Of a DNA stretch of 64,000 nucleotides, positions 51,934-62,113 are shown piece by piece. The translations under genes were made by a program, and so were the position numbers. Numbering within the stretch: position 1 is the first letter of the stretch; every line of letters begins with the position of its first letter. Below the pieces are notes generated by a model, which searched no databases, was not told the origin of the DNA, and saw nothing but the letters and a program-made list of their open reading frames with translations. The DNA comes from Streptomyces sp. DHE7-1 (GTDB lineage: Bacteria > Actinomycetota > Actinomycetes > Streptomycetales > Streptomycetaceae). The DNA lies in assembly GCA_016432725.1 (NCBI GenBank), contig JACJDG010000003.1, positions 5,610,001 through 5,674,000 on the forward strand, given 5' to 3'.

Positions 51934-54900
51934 ATGGCGGCACAGGACGAGAAGCCAGAGCCCCCCGACGTCTTCGGCCCCGCCCGCCCCGAGAGCGACA
52001 CGGTCTTCCCGGACCGCAGGGGCGGCGACGCCGGCGGACCGCCGCCCCGGACCGTCCGGGCCCGGCCGGCCTCATGGACGGCCTCATGGACGGCACCGGC
52101 GTCGCGGACCGGGCCGGTGGACCGGGTGGGGCGGACGCCCCGAAGCAGACCGTCAACGCGACCTGGGCCGGCCTCCCGGGCTGGATCGCCGCCCCGAGGA
52201 CGCCTGGCGACCCGAGCGGGTCCGCCGCCCGGGGCCGGACCGCCGGCTTCAGGGGTGCCGCCGACCTGGGCGGGGCCGGTGAGTCGGGGCGGACCGGTTG
52301 CTCGGGCCGGGACGCTGTCCCGGGTGCGGCCGGCGAGCCGCGTCGGGTCGTGGTCCAGGGGCGGATCGGTGTGTTCAGCGGCGCCGGCGGTCTGGGGCCG
52401 GCCGGCGGGCCGAGTGGGGCCGGTGACCCGGGACGGACCGGTGAGTTGAGCGCGGGCGCTGTCCCGGTTCGGTCCGACGAGCCGGGTTGTGCCGTCGTGC
52501 ACGGCCGGACTGGTGACTTCGGCGGTGCCGACGCCCTGGGTGGGCCCGGTGAACCGGGTTCGGCCGACGTTTCGGGCGAGACCGGCGGCCGATGGGACGC
52601 CGACGGCCCGGAGTCGATCGACGGGGCCCCCGGTCCCGGCGGCCCGTGCGATCTCAGCGGTGTCGCCGCATGGGGCGGGTCCGGCGGCCCGGGCTCGGCC
52701 GATGTCCCGGGTGGGATCGGTGCCCTGGCGTCCGCCGGCGGGCTGACGGGCATCGGTGGACCGAGCGGAGTCGATGATCCAAGTCGGGCCGGTGACCTGG
52801 GCCGGGTCGCTGTTCCGGGTCGGGCCGTCGCCGTCGGCCATGGCGGCGGTACGGGCCGGGCCGGGTTCGACGGGCTCGTGCAGATTCGTGATCTGGCCGG
52901 ACGACCCCGTGGGACGGGGTTTCTCGCTGATCATCGCGGCACCCTCCTCACCAGCCACGAAGCCGTCGACGGTCTCGGGCGGCTCGTACTGCACGCCGCC
53001 GGGCAGCGCACCTGCCTGGTCGGTGCCGAGGCCGTCACCGCGCTGCCCGAACTGGGCCTGGCCCTGGTCCGTACGGAGGGGCTGGACCTGGCGCCGCTGC
53101 CACTGACCGTGCGCGAACGTGTCGAGGCCGGTACCTATGTCCGAGTCGCCGCGGGCTGCTGGCGCGAGGCACGGCTACTGGCCGCCACCCAGGTGACCTA
53201 CACCGCCACCGACCGCTTCCACCTCATCGAGGACGCCCTGGAACTCGCCATCGGGACGGCGGGCCAGGACGCCCTCCGGCTCGGTGGTGGCGCGGCCGGG
53301 GGACCGGTGCTGGACGCCGGGACGGGCGCGGTGCTCGGCGTGCTCGGCACCGCCCTGCACTCCGACCGGCGCGACACCGGGTTCGCGGTGCCTCTGCGAC
53401 CGGCGGCCGAGGGCCCGCTCGCCGACCTGCTCGCCCGCAACGCGGCGACCGTGCCCGCCCACGGCGCCGACCTCAACCTGGCCGGAGTCCTCGAGCTGAC
53501 CGCGACCTCGGTGGGCCAGGACGGGCCGCCCGGCGCCCTGGCCGGGCACACCGGGGCGGCCGGCCCCGCTCCGGTGCGACCGGTCGAACGCGCCCAAGTG
53601 ACGGACGAGTTGAACGCCTTCGCCGATGCCCTCGCCGATGCCGATGCCGATGGCGGGACCGTCCCGGGCCACGCCGTACTCGGCCTCGTAGGCGACCCGG
53701 GCAGCGGCCGTACGACGGAACTGGGGGCCCTCGCCGCCCACCGCCACGGTGCCGAGCGGCCCGCCCCCACCCTGTGGCTGCGTGGCGCCGATCTGGAGGA
53801 CACCGACGAGTCCGTGGCCGACGCGGTGGGCCGCAGCCTGGCGCGCGCCGCGCGCATCGTCGCCGCCGGTCCCGCCGCGCCCCCGCGGACACCGCCGCCC
53901 TCACCCCCGAGCGGGTGGCCGGCCTCGCACGGCGGGCCGGCCGCCCGCTGCTGCTCCTGCTCGACGGACCGGAGGAGATGCCGCCCGCCCTCGCCCGTCG
54001 GCCGGCCGACTGGATCAGGGGCACGGCGCGGTGGCTGGCAGAGACCGGCACGCGGCTGGTGGTGGCCTGCCGGGAGGAGTACTGGGAGCGCGCCGGCGCC
54101 GAGTTCCCCGCCGGAGTGCTCCACTCGCCCACGGGGGCGGACGCCGGGGCCCCGCTGCCGCCGTGCGTCAGGATCGGCGATCTCACCCGCGAGGAGGCCC
54201 GCGAGGCCCGTGCCCGCCACCGCATCCCCGAGGGAATCCTCGACCACCGCGACGCCCGGCACCCGCTCACCCTGCGCCTGCTCTCCGAGGTCCGTGCCGC
54301 CCTTCCGGACGACACGTCACCCTCCGGTCCTCTGGACCGGCACGAGGTGTTCGCCGCCCACCTGGACCTGATGTGCCTGCGCGTCGCGGTCCGTCTCGCC
54401 GCCGAGAACGGCCTGCGCGGCACAGCCGTACGGCGGCTCGCCGCCCGGGTGGCCGGGCAGGTGCACCAGGCCGCCCGGCGCAGCCTCGGCACCGGACAGG
54501 GCGAACTGGACCGGGAGTCCTTCGACGCGGTGTTCCCCTGGGGGCCCGCCCCGGCCCGCCTGGGCGGCGGCTCCGGCTGGGCCTCCGCCGTCCTCGCCGA
54601 AGGCCTCCTGGTCCCGGCCGGCCACGGCTACCGCTTCGCCCACGAGGAACTGGCCGACTGGATCCAGGGCCTGCACCTCGACCTGGACGACGCCCTCGAC
54701 GCCCTCGTCCACCACCCCGCACCCCGGGGAGCCGCGCCTCGCGCCCCTGCCGCACCACCGGGCCGGCCCCGTGGTCCAGGCCCTGCTCCTCCTCGCCCGC
54801 CAGCGCGGTCACCGCGAACTCAACCTGCGGCTAACGGAGTTGACGGATGCCCTGGACATGGAGCCGAGCGCCTGGTGGCCCGCCCGTCTCCTCGCCCGCA

Positions 54901-56325
54901 CCCTCCTCGCGGTCCCGGACGCGACGCCGTACACCGGGGTGCTGCGTATCCTCGCCGACCACCTCGTCACCTGGCGCCGCGAACAGCGTCCCGTACCGGC
55001 CGAGTTCGGGCCCGCCTTCTGGACCGCACTGCCCGTGCCGGTCGAGGAGCGCCTCTCGCTGCTGCGCGAGCTGGTCCTGGCGGACACCGCGCCGGCGGAG
55101 CCGGCCGACGCGGGCGGACGCCACCTCGACGCCGTGGCCCGGCTGCTCGCCGCCCGCCCCGCTGCCGTACAGCCGCACCTGGCCGGCTGGTTCGACGACG
55201 AGCGGCCGCTGCCCGCGGCCCCGGACGCCACCGTGGCGACCGCCGCTCAGGCGCTGCTGCACACCCATCGGCACGGGGCCCTGGACGACCTCACCGAGGT
55301 CCTCGTGACCCGTGAGCACCCGCGCGCCGACGAACTGCTCGCCGTCCTCGCCGAGGACGAGCCCTCGGCGGTCTGCCGGGCCGTCGACCGCTGGGCGCAC
55401 GACGGCCGCGCCGCCCGCCGCGCCGCGGCCGTAGTGTCCGGGCTGCGCACGGCACCCCACGTCCACTCGGCGGCGGACCGGGAACTGCTGCGCTACGCCG
55501 CGCTCGCCCTGCTCGCCCGCCCCGCCGACCGCACCCTGCACGGCGGCGCCCTCGCCCTCCTGGTGCTCGACCCCGGGACCCGAGACCGGCACCTGACCGA
55601 GGCGCTGCGCCACTTCACCGACGGCGATCCGCTGTTTCCGCCCGGCGCCCTGGTCCCGGCCCTGACCACCCATCCCGAGCCGGTCCTGGAGGCGTTCGGC
55701 GCCCGCCTGGGCGGCGACGGCGGTCCGGGCGCCGCGGAGACGCTGCGCACGCTCGCCGACGTCACCCCCAGGCCGTCGCCGGCCGGGTCGCCGCGCTGGT
55801 CCGGGAGGCGGTGCGGACGCGCCCGGAGCTGGCCGCGCCCGCGGCCGACTACCTGGACCGCTGCCTGGACCGGGGCCCCGCCGCCCGCTCCGTCCTGCCG
55901 CCCCTGGTCACCGGCCTGCTCGACGACGGCCCCGAAGAGGTCAGGGCGGCCCTCGCCACCGTCCTCGCCGCCCCCGGAGCCCCCGCGTCCCGGCCCCTGC
56001 GGCGCGAGCTGCTGGACCTCCTGCTCGCCCGCGAGCGGGAGCCGTCCGTCCTGGACGCCGTCCTGTACGCCGCGGTCCCGCACGGGGACGGCCGGGAGGC
56101 GGAGCTGCGCGCACTGGTCCACCGCACCGGGCTGCTCCTCGTCCGCACGCCCGACGGCGCCACCCGTTTCGACTGCGCACTCGTCGACCTGGCCCGGCAC
56201 GCGCCCGGCTTCGCCGCCCGGATGGCCCGCTGGCTGGGCGAGGCCCCGACGACTGGGCCGCGCTGGTAGGCCCCAGCGCCCACCGCATGATCGACAACCT
56301 GGCCGGCGTCCGCGTACCGGCCTGA
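51934..56325 (+). CDS. Giant protein: degenerate trypsin-like domain fused to a STAND-like P-loop NTPase and helical repeats
   Basis: Six missing bases (about 52065, 53880-53884, two within 54722-54729, 55765-55769, 56244-56247) split this gene; restored it has 1465 residues. GGGAGGGTACGGCC precedes the ATG. Residues 40-310 are a G/A/P/D-rich linker. Residues 310-490 form a trypsin-like domain (RGTGFLADHRGTLLTSHEAV; LGGGAAGGPVLDAGTGAVLG): the histidine is kept, but the aspartate of the usual DLAL is G and the nucleophile of GDSGGP is A, so it looks inactive. A Walker A-like GLVGDPGSGRTTELG lies near 590 (R for K) and Walker B LLLLLDGPEE near 675. Residues 900-1465 are helical repeats. It may be a sensor or scaffold; known trypsin-STAND fusions act in conflict systems. 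Confidence 0.75.
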
Positions 56326-56454
56326 CCCGCCGGGGAACGTGCGCCCGGTCACAGCCTCCATGCCGATGCGGGGGCCGGGCACCTGGCATGGCACCCTTAG
56401 ACCTGCACAAGAGGTCAACGGTAGACACGGACAAGGGTTCGAGGAGCGGTCACA

Positions 56455-57402
56455 GTGCAGCGCTGGCGTGGCTTGGAGGACATCCCCCAGGACTGGGGGC
56501 GCAGCGTCGTCACCATCGGTTCCTACGACGGCGTCCACCGCGGCCACCAGCTGATCATCAAGCACGCCGTGGACCGCGCCCGCGAGCTGGGCGTCCCGGC
56601 CGTCGTCGTCACCTTCGACCCGCACCCCAGCGAGGTCGTCCGCCCCGGCAGCCACCCGCCGCTGCTCGCCCCGCACCACCGCCGGGCCGAGCTGATGACG
56701 GAGCTGGGCGTCGACGCGGTCCTGATCCTCCCCTTCACGACCGAGTTCTCGAAGCTGTCGCCCGCCGACTTCGTGGTCAAGGTCCTGGTCGACAAGCTGC
56801 ACGCCAAGGCGGTCGTCGAGGGCCCGAACTTCCGCTTCGGCCACAAGGCGGCCGGTGACGTCGGCTTCCTCATCGAGCAGGGCAGGATCTACGACTTCGA
56901 GGCCGAGGTCGTCGACCTGTACGTCACCGGTGAGGCGGGTGGCGGCCGGCCGTTCTCCTCGACCCTGACCCGGCGTCTGGTCGCCGAGGGCGACGTGACC
57001 GGCGCCCGCGAGATCCTGGGCCGGCCGCACCGCGTGGAGGGCGTGGTGGTGCGCGGCGCCCAGCGCGGCCGTGAGATGGGCTTCCCGACGGCCAACGTGG
57101 AGACACTCCCGCACACCGCGATCCCGGCCGACGGCGTGTACGCCGGTTACCTGCACGCGCAGGGCGAGATCATGCCGGCCGCGATCTCGGTCGGCACCAA
57201 CCCGCAGTTCGACGGCACCGAGCGCACGGTCGAGGCGTACGCCATCGACCGCGTCGGCCTCGACCTGTACGGCCTGCACGTCGCCGTCGAGTTCGTCGCC
57301 TACGTCCGCGGCCAGGCGAAGTTCGAGTCGCTCGAGGCGCTGCTGGAGCAGATGGCCGAAGACGTGAAGCGGTGCCGGGAGATCGTGGCGGCGCAGGCGT
57401 AG
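56455..57402 (+). CDS. ribF: Bifunctional riboflavin kinase / FMN adenylyltransferase
   Basis: A 315-residue enzyme that phosphorylates riboflavin and adenylates FMN to FAD. The N-terminal adenylyltransferase has GSYDGVHRGHQLIIKHA, VTFDPHPSEV and VEGPNFRFGHKAAGD. The C-terminal kinase has RGREMGFPTANV and VGTNPQFDGTERTVEAYAID. The GTG at 56455 follows GAGGAGCGGTCACA. Upstream, TTAGAC (56397-56402) and TAGACA (56422-56427), 19 bases apart, could form a promoter. A bidirectional terminator follows. Confidence 0.95.
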   Translation: MQRWRGLEDIPQDWGRSVVTIGSYDGVHRGHQLIIKHAVDRARELGVPAVVVTFDPHPSEVVRPGSHPPLLAPHHRRAELMTELGVDAVLILPFTTEFSKLSPADFVVKVLVDKLHAKAVVEGPNFRFGHKAAGDVGFLIEQGRIYDFEAEVVDLYVTGEAGGGRPFSSTLTRRLVAEGDVTGAREILGRPHRVEGVVVRGAQRGREMGFPTANVETLPHTAIPADGVYAGYLHAQGEIMPAAISVGTNPQFDGTERTVEAYAIDRVGLDLYGLHVAVEFVAYVRGQAKFESLEALLEQMAEDVKRCREIVAAQA

Positions 57403-57429
57403 GGACCCAGCAGGGCCCGGGACACGAAG

Positions 57430-57462
57430 AGGGCGGCCGGTGCGATGCGCACCGGCCGCCCT
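57430..57462. terminator. Bidirectional terminator between ribF and the ESX-linked ATPase gene
   Basis: A 15-bp stem (57430-57444 with 57448-57462) has a 3-base loop and is flanked by GAAG-like and CTTC-like bases. It separates the convergent ribF and MinD-like genes. Confidence 0.8.
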
Positions 57463-57488
57463 TCGTCGTACCGTCCCCCGGCCGCGGC

Positions 57489-60400
57489 CTACTGCTGCGG
57501 CGGAGCCTGCGGAGGCTGGGCCTGCGGCGGCTGCGCCCCGGGCCGGCCGGACTGCGGCGGGTAGGGCTGTCCGGGAGCGCCCTGCGGGTGGGGCGGGCCC
57601 TGCTGCGCCTGCGGCTCCGGGTACGGCTGCGCCTGCTGCTCCGGGTACGGCTGCTGCTGCGGCGCGTACGGCTGGCCGGGCTGCGGCGGATACGGCTGGC
57701 CCTGGTGAGGCTGTCCGGGGTACGGCTGTCCCGGGTACGGCTGAGCGGGATACGGCTGGTCCGCCGTGGGCCCGCCCGGATAGGGCCGGCCCGGCATCGG
57801 CTGGCCGGGGTACGGCTGGGGCGGCATCGACTGGCCCGGCATCGGCGGGGCGGCCACCGGGGGCGGGTTGCCGTCGTTGGTCCACAGGCCGTGCATCTGC
57901 TGGTGCCGCACGAAGTCCTCGGCGATCATGGCCGCGAGGTTGAAGTACGACTCCCGTACCTTCGGCCGCATCATGTCGAGGTCGACCTCGGCGCCGGCCG
58001 CCAGGTGCTCGTCGAAGGGCACCACGACCACCCCGCGGCAGCGGGTCTCGAAGTGCGACACGATGTCCTCGACCTTGATCATCTTTCCGGTCTCGCGCAC
58101 TCCGGAGATGACCGTGATCGACCGGGAGACCAGGTCGGCGTACCCGTGCGCGGACAGCCAGTCCAGGGTGGTGCTGGCGCTGCTGGCCCCGTCGACGGAC
58201 GGCGTCGAGACGATGATGAGCTGGTCGGCGAGGTCGAGCACCCCGCGCATCGCGCTGTACAGCAGGCCCGTGCCCGAGTCGGTGAGGATCACCGGGTACT
58301 GCCTGCCCAGCACGTCGATGGCGCGCCGGTAGTCCTCGTCGTTGAACGTGGTCGAGACGGCCGGGTCGACGTCGTTGGCGATGATCTCCAGACCGGAGGG
58401 CGCCTGCGACGTGAACCGCCGGATGTCCATGTACGAGTTCAGGTACGGGATCGCCTGGACCAGGTCGCGGATGGTCGCCCCGGTCTCCCGGCGCACCCGG
58501 CGGCCGAGCGTGCCGGCGTCCGGGTTCGCGTCGATCGCGAGGATCTTGTCCTGCCGCTCCGAGGCGAGGGTCGAGCCGAGGGCGGTGGTGGTGGTCGTCT
58601 TGCCGACACCGCCCTTGAGGCTGATGACCGCGATCCGGTAGCAGGACAGCACCGGCGTGCGGATCAGGTCCAGCTTCCGCTGCCGCTCGGCCTCCTCCTT
58701 CTTCCCGCCCAGCTTGAAACGGGACCCGACGGCGGCGGGCCGGCCGCTCTTCGCCTTCTGCCGCTTGTTGTTGAGCAGCCGGTCCGAGGACAGCTCCACG
58801 GCCGCGGTGTAACCCAGCGGCGCGGCACCGGGATTGGTCGGCTGCCGCTGGTCGTGCTGGATCGGCTGCGGCCAGGCCGCACCGGCCCGCGGGTCGGCGG
58901 CCGGCTGCGCGGCCTGAGCCGCCGGACCGGCCTCCGGGTTCTGCGCGTTCGGCTGCTGTCCCGGCTGTCCCGGTTGTCCGGGCTGCGGGAAGCCGTAGCC
59001 GCCGGGGGGGTGGGGCCGGCGTGGGGCTGCTGCTCTCCCTGCTGGGGGAAGCCGTAACCACCGGGCTGGGCCGGGGGTTGGGTGTGCCGGCGTGCTGCTG
59101 CGGCTGGGGCGTGGCCGGGTTCGGCTGCTGTCCCGGCTGGCCGGGCTGGGGGAAGCCGTAGCCGCTGGGCGGCATGGGGACGGCGGGAGGCTGCTGCTGT
59201 CCCTGCTGGGGGAAGCCGTAACCACCGGACTGGGCGGAGGGGTTGGGCGTGCCGGGGTGCTGCGGCTGGAGCGCGGCTGCGTTCGGCTGTCCCGGTTGTC
59301 CGGGCTGCGGGAAGCCGTAGCCGCCGGGGGGAGTGGGGCCGGCGTGGGGCTGCTGCTGTCCCTGCTGCGGGAAGCCGTAACCACCGGGCTGCTCGGGCGC
59401 CGGGCCAGGGTGCCCGGGTGCCCCGGCGGCCGGCGGCTGACCGGGCTGGTGCCAGGCGGCGGGCGCCGGCTGGGGCGCCTGCGGCTGGAACGGCGGCTGC
59501 TGCCCGGGCACCCCGCCGGGACCCCGCGCGGCGGCGGACTGCGGCTGACCGGCCGGCATCGGCCCGGCTGCTGCGGCGGCGCGGCCTGCGCGGGCCACTC
59601 GGCGGCCGGCGCAGGGGCGGCGGGCTGGTACGACGGCGGCAGCGGAGGCAGCCCGTTCTGCTGCGCGGGCGGCGGCCCCCAGGCGGGCGGTGCGCCCTCG
59701 GGGGTACCGGGAGCGGCCGGATCCGCGGGAGCGGCCTGCTGCGGGACGGCGGTCCGCGGGGCCCCGCCCTCGGGCGTACCGTCCTGCGCCGGGGTGTCCC
59801 CGGACACCGTCGCGTCCGGCTGGGCGTCAGTAGCCGGGCCGTCCTGCGCCTGCGGGACGAACGCGGGCTCGGCGGCCTCGTCGCCCGCACTTCCGCTCTC
59901 GGGGCGGTGCCTGCGGCGGCCCCTGCCTCCGTGTCGTCCTCCGCTTCCGGATCCGTACCACCGGCCCCGGCCGCGGTGTCGGCGGACGCGTCGGCCCCGG
60001 TGGACCCGGCGGGCTCCGTGACCTCGGCCGGCTCGGCCGGAGCGGTCGCATCGGCGTCCGCTCCCTCGGCGTCCCCCGCCGTCGCGGCGGCCTGGGCGCC
60101 CTCGGAGTCACCGTCACCGTCACCGCTGCCGTGCTCGCCGGCGCTCTCCTCGACGGAGCCGCCCTGCGGAGCGGCCTCGTCCACGGCGCCGGCCGCGACG
60201 TCACCGGATTCGGCGAGTGGTCCGGCACCCTGCGCGGCATCCTCGTCCGCGGTGCCGGCGGCCCTCTCCTCGGCGGCCGCGCGCTCCGCGATCTCGGCCA
60301 TCTCGCGCTTCAACGCGACGGCGGAGAACCGCATGGTGGCCCCGCTCTCCAGGTCCCCGTTGTCCGGATCGGGGGCGACCGGGGGCGCGGCGGCATCGCT

Positions 60401-60970
60401 CTGCTGCCGGGACGGCTCGGCCGGCTGCGAGAGCTGCTGCGGCTCGAACCCCTCGGGCAGCTGCGGCACCGGAACCGGGCTGCCGGTCGGCGGCGCGGGA
60501 GGTGCGTACGGCGCACCGGCCGGAGCCTGCGAGGCGAAGGGCGCCCCGGGGCGGGTGCGGGTGGCGCGAACTGCGCCCCCGGGCGGGAGCGGGCGGTGCG
60601 TAGGGCCCGCCCGGCGCGTGTGCCGGGGGAGCCGGCGGGACCGGCGGGGCGTACGGGCCGCCCGGCGTCGCCGTACCGGCCGCCGGAGTCGTGTACGGCG
60701 ACGGAGTCGGCCCCGGGTCGGGTGAACCGGACGGGAACTGCGGAAGCGGAGCAGCACCGGGGCCGCCGGCCGTGCCGGGACCGTGCGCGTCACCGGTGTC
60801 GCCCGCGCCACCCGAATTCCCCGGGGCCCCGGACGCGTTCTGCGTGTACCAGGCGGGCGGGGCGTAGTCGATGGTGAACTCGCCGGTGGTCTCGACGGCC
60901 GATTCCGCGTCGGGCTGGTCATCGCCGGGTGTGGCCCAGCCCCGCGGATCCCGTCCCGATCGCTGCTCAC
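57489..60970 (-). CDS. ESX-linked MinD/ParA-like ATPase with long Pro/Gln-rich N-terminus (EspI-like)
   Basis: Seven missing bases break the frame (the first near 60930, the others between about 60600 and 58990); restored it has 1162 residues. The start is GTG at 60970 with a perfect AGGAGGAACT site. The first 780 residues are P/Q/A/G-rich and disordered and include TTGEFTIDYAPPAWYTQNAS, an acidic stretch and three GGYGFPQ-type repeats. A ParA/MinD ATPase follows (about 785-1080): AVISLKGGVGKTTTTTALG, LAIDANPDAGTLGRR, VILTDSGTGLLYSAM. PYPGQP-type repeats end the protein. EspI and related ATPases act with ESX secretion; proximity to EccE and EccB supports this. Confidence 0.85.
58975..59400 (-). 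repeat. Three tandem repeats of about 165 bp in the ATPase gene
   Basis: Units containing GAAGCCGTAGCCGCC and GAAGCCGTAACCACC recur three times at spacings of about 160-170 bases (near 58980, 59147 and 59310). On the coding strand they give GGYGFPQQGQQQP followed by PPGGYGFPQPGQPGQ. Three of the frame breaks of this gene lie in or beside this array, which would be hard to sequence correctly. Confidence 0.7.
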
Positions 60971-61333
60971 AGTTCCTCCTGGTGTGGTCGGGCACCCTCA
61001 TGCCGTGCTCGGGGCACCCCGTTCCGTCGTGCGATGTCGCCGGGGCTTGCCCGCGTGGGCCACCGGCCCCCTCGGTCGCGAGGCGTTCCACCCGCTCGCG
61101 GGAACTCGCGACGTGCCCCGCCCCAGCCTAATCACCAAAGGCTCGGACCCGGCAGGCCCGTCCGCCCCTTACCTGCCTGCTCCGCGGTGTCCCACCGGGC
61201 CGACGAGGGGCGCGGCACCCGTCGACGTACACCAAAACGTGACGAAGACGCACCACTTCCAGTCCCCGGCGGTGCCGGAATTGACGCGAAAAGTCGCCAA
61301 TCGAGGAGGAAAACGGGCCAAGTTGGACGCGGT
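60971..61333. other. 363-bp intergenic region before the ESX-linked ATPase gene
   Basis: No gene is supported. It should hold the promoter of the MinD-like gene (minus strand) and the end of the 61334-62113 gene. A minus-strand TTTGGTGATTAGGCT near 61127-61142 is a possible -10 region, but no -35 is evident. No strong hairpin was found, so the three minus-strand ESX genes could still be partly co-transcribed. Confidence 0.5.
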
Positions 61334-62113
61334 TCAGTCCATCCGGCGCGCCACGCCCAGCAGTCCGGTCTCGGCGTCCGTCGCCCGCGTCATCACGTAC
61401 TGCCGGTCCCGCTCGGTGCACCACAGCGTCACGCCGTCCGGAAGTGTGGGCAGCGCCTCGAGCTCCGGACGCGGCAGCGCCAGCACCCGCCCGATCTCCG
61501 CCGCCTCGTCCGGCGACACCCGCTGCACACCCACCAGACGCGCCTGACGCATCAACCGCGGCGCCACCGGGCTCAGATACGGCAGCAACGTCAGCACCGA
61601 CTGCCACGGCGCCGACGCCACCCGTCCACGCGGCGGCCGCATACCGCAGTCCCGCACCACCAGCACCGGCGTCCCCGCCGAGGCACCCTGCGGGGGTACC
61701 CGGCCGACGTCGTACACCGCGAGACCATTCTGCCCGCCGCCCATGGCGTGCACCATCGGCATCCAGGCCTGGGCCCGTCCGGTCTCCACGGCCACCCGGG
61801 CACCCGTGGCCGCCGCGCGCAGGGCCATGACCTGCGCGGTCCACAGGCCGCCGATGAGCACCATGTCGAACGGCGTGGGACGGTTGACCCCGAGCACGGC
61901 CGGCTGCCCCTCGGTGTCGACACCGACCACCACGCCGTCGTCGCCGATCGGCAGGGACAGCGCGTCGGCCTGCTCCACAGGCAGGGTGTGCCGGGGATGA
62001 CGAGGGCCCAGCAGGCCGAAACCGGTCCGCAACCGCTCGCCGAGACCCGTGCGGGACGGGGCCGCAGCCGGACGGGAACCGCCCGGCTGGGCGGGCGAAG
62101 TCGTGACGGCCAT
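61334..62113 (-). CDS. Conserved ESX-locus protein of unknown function
   Basis: A 259-residue protein, intact as read. It has FGLLGPRHPRHTLPVEQADA, IGDDGVVVGVDTEGQPAVLG, FDMVLIGGLWTAQVMALRAA, TPVLVVRDCGMRPPRGRVAS and VTLWCTERDRQYVMTRATDA. No membrane helix or signal is visible, so it should be cytoplasmic or peripheral. I do not recognise a known domain. Its ATG overlaps the eccE stop (TGATG), so it is made together with EccE and is likely an accessory component of the secretion system. Confidence 0.8.
   Translation of the reverse strand: MAVTTSPAQPGGSRPAAAPSRTGLGERLRTGFGLLGPRHPRHTLPVEQADALSLPIGDDGVVVGVDTEGQPAVLGVNRPTPFDMVLIGGLWTAQVMALRAAATGARVAVETGRAQAWMPMVHAMGGGQNGLAVYDVGRVPPQGASAGTPVLVVRDCGMRPPRGRVASAPWQSVLTLLPYLSPVAPRLMRQARLVGVQRVSPDEAAEIGRVLALPRPELEALPTLPDGVTLWCTERDRQYVMTRATDAETGLLGVARRMD

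Noticed and set aside
58975..59400. Tandem repeats as a CRISPR-like array
   Set aside because: The repeats are long, adjacent and coding, without unique spacers; no cas genes are present.
55849..59598. A minus-strand open frame of about 1249 codons across ribF
   Set aside because: Its first part is one segment of the broken MinD-like gene; the remainder is only the antisense of ribF and of the end of the large NTPase gene.
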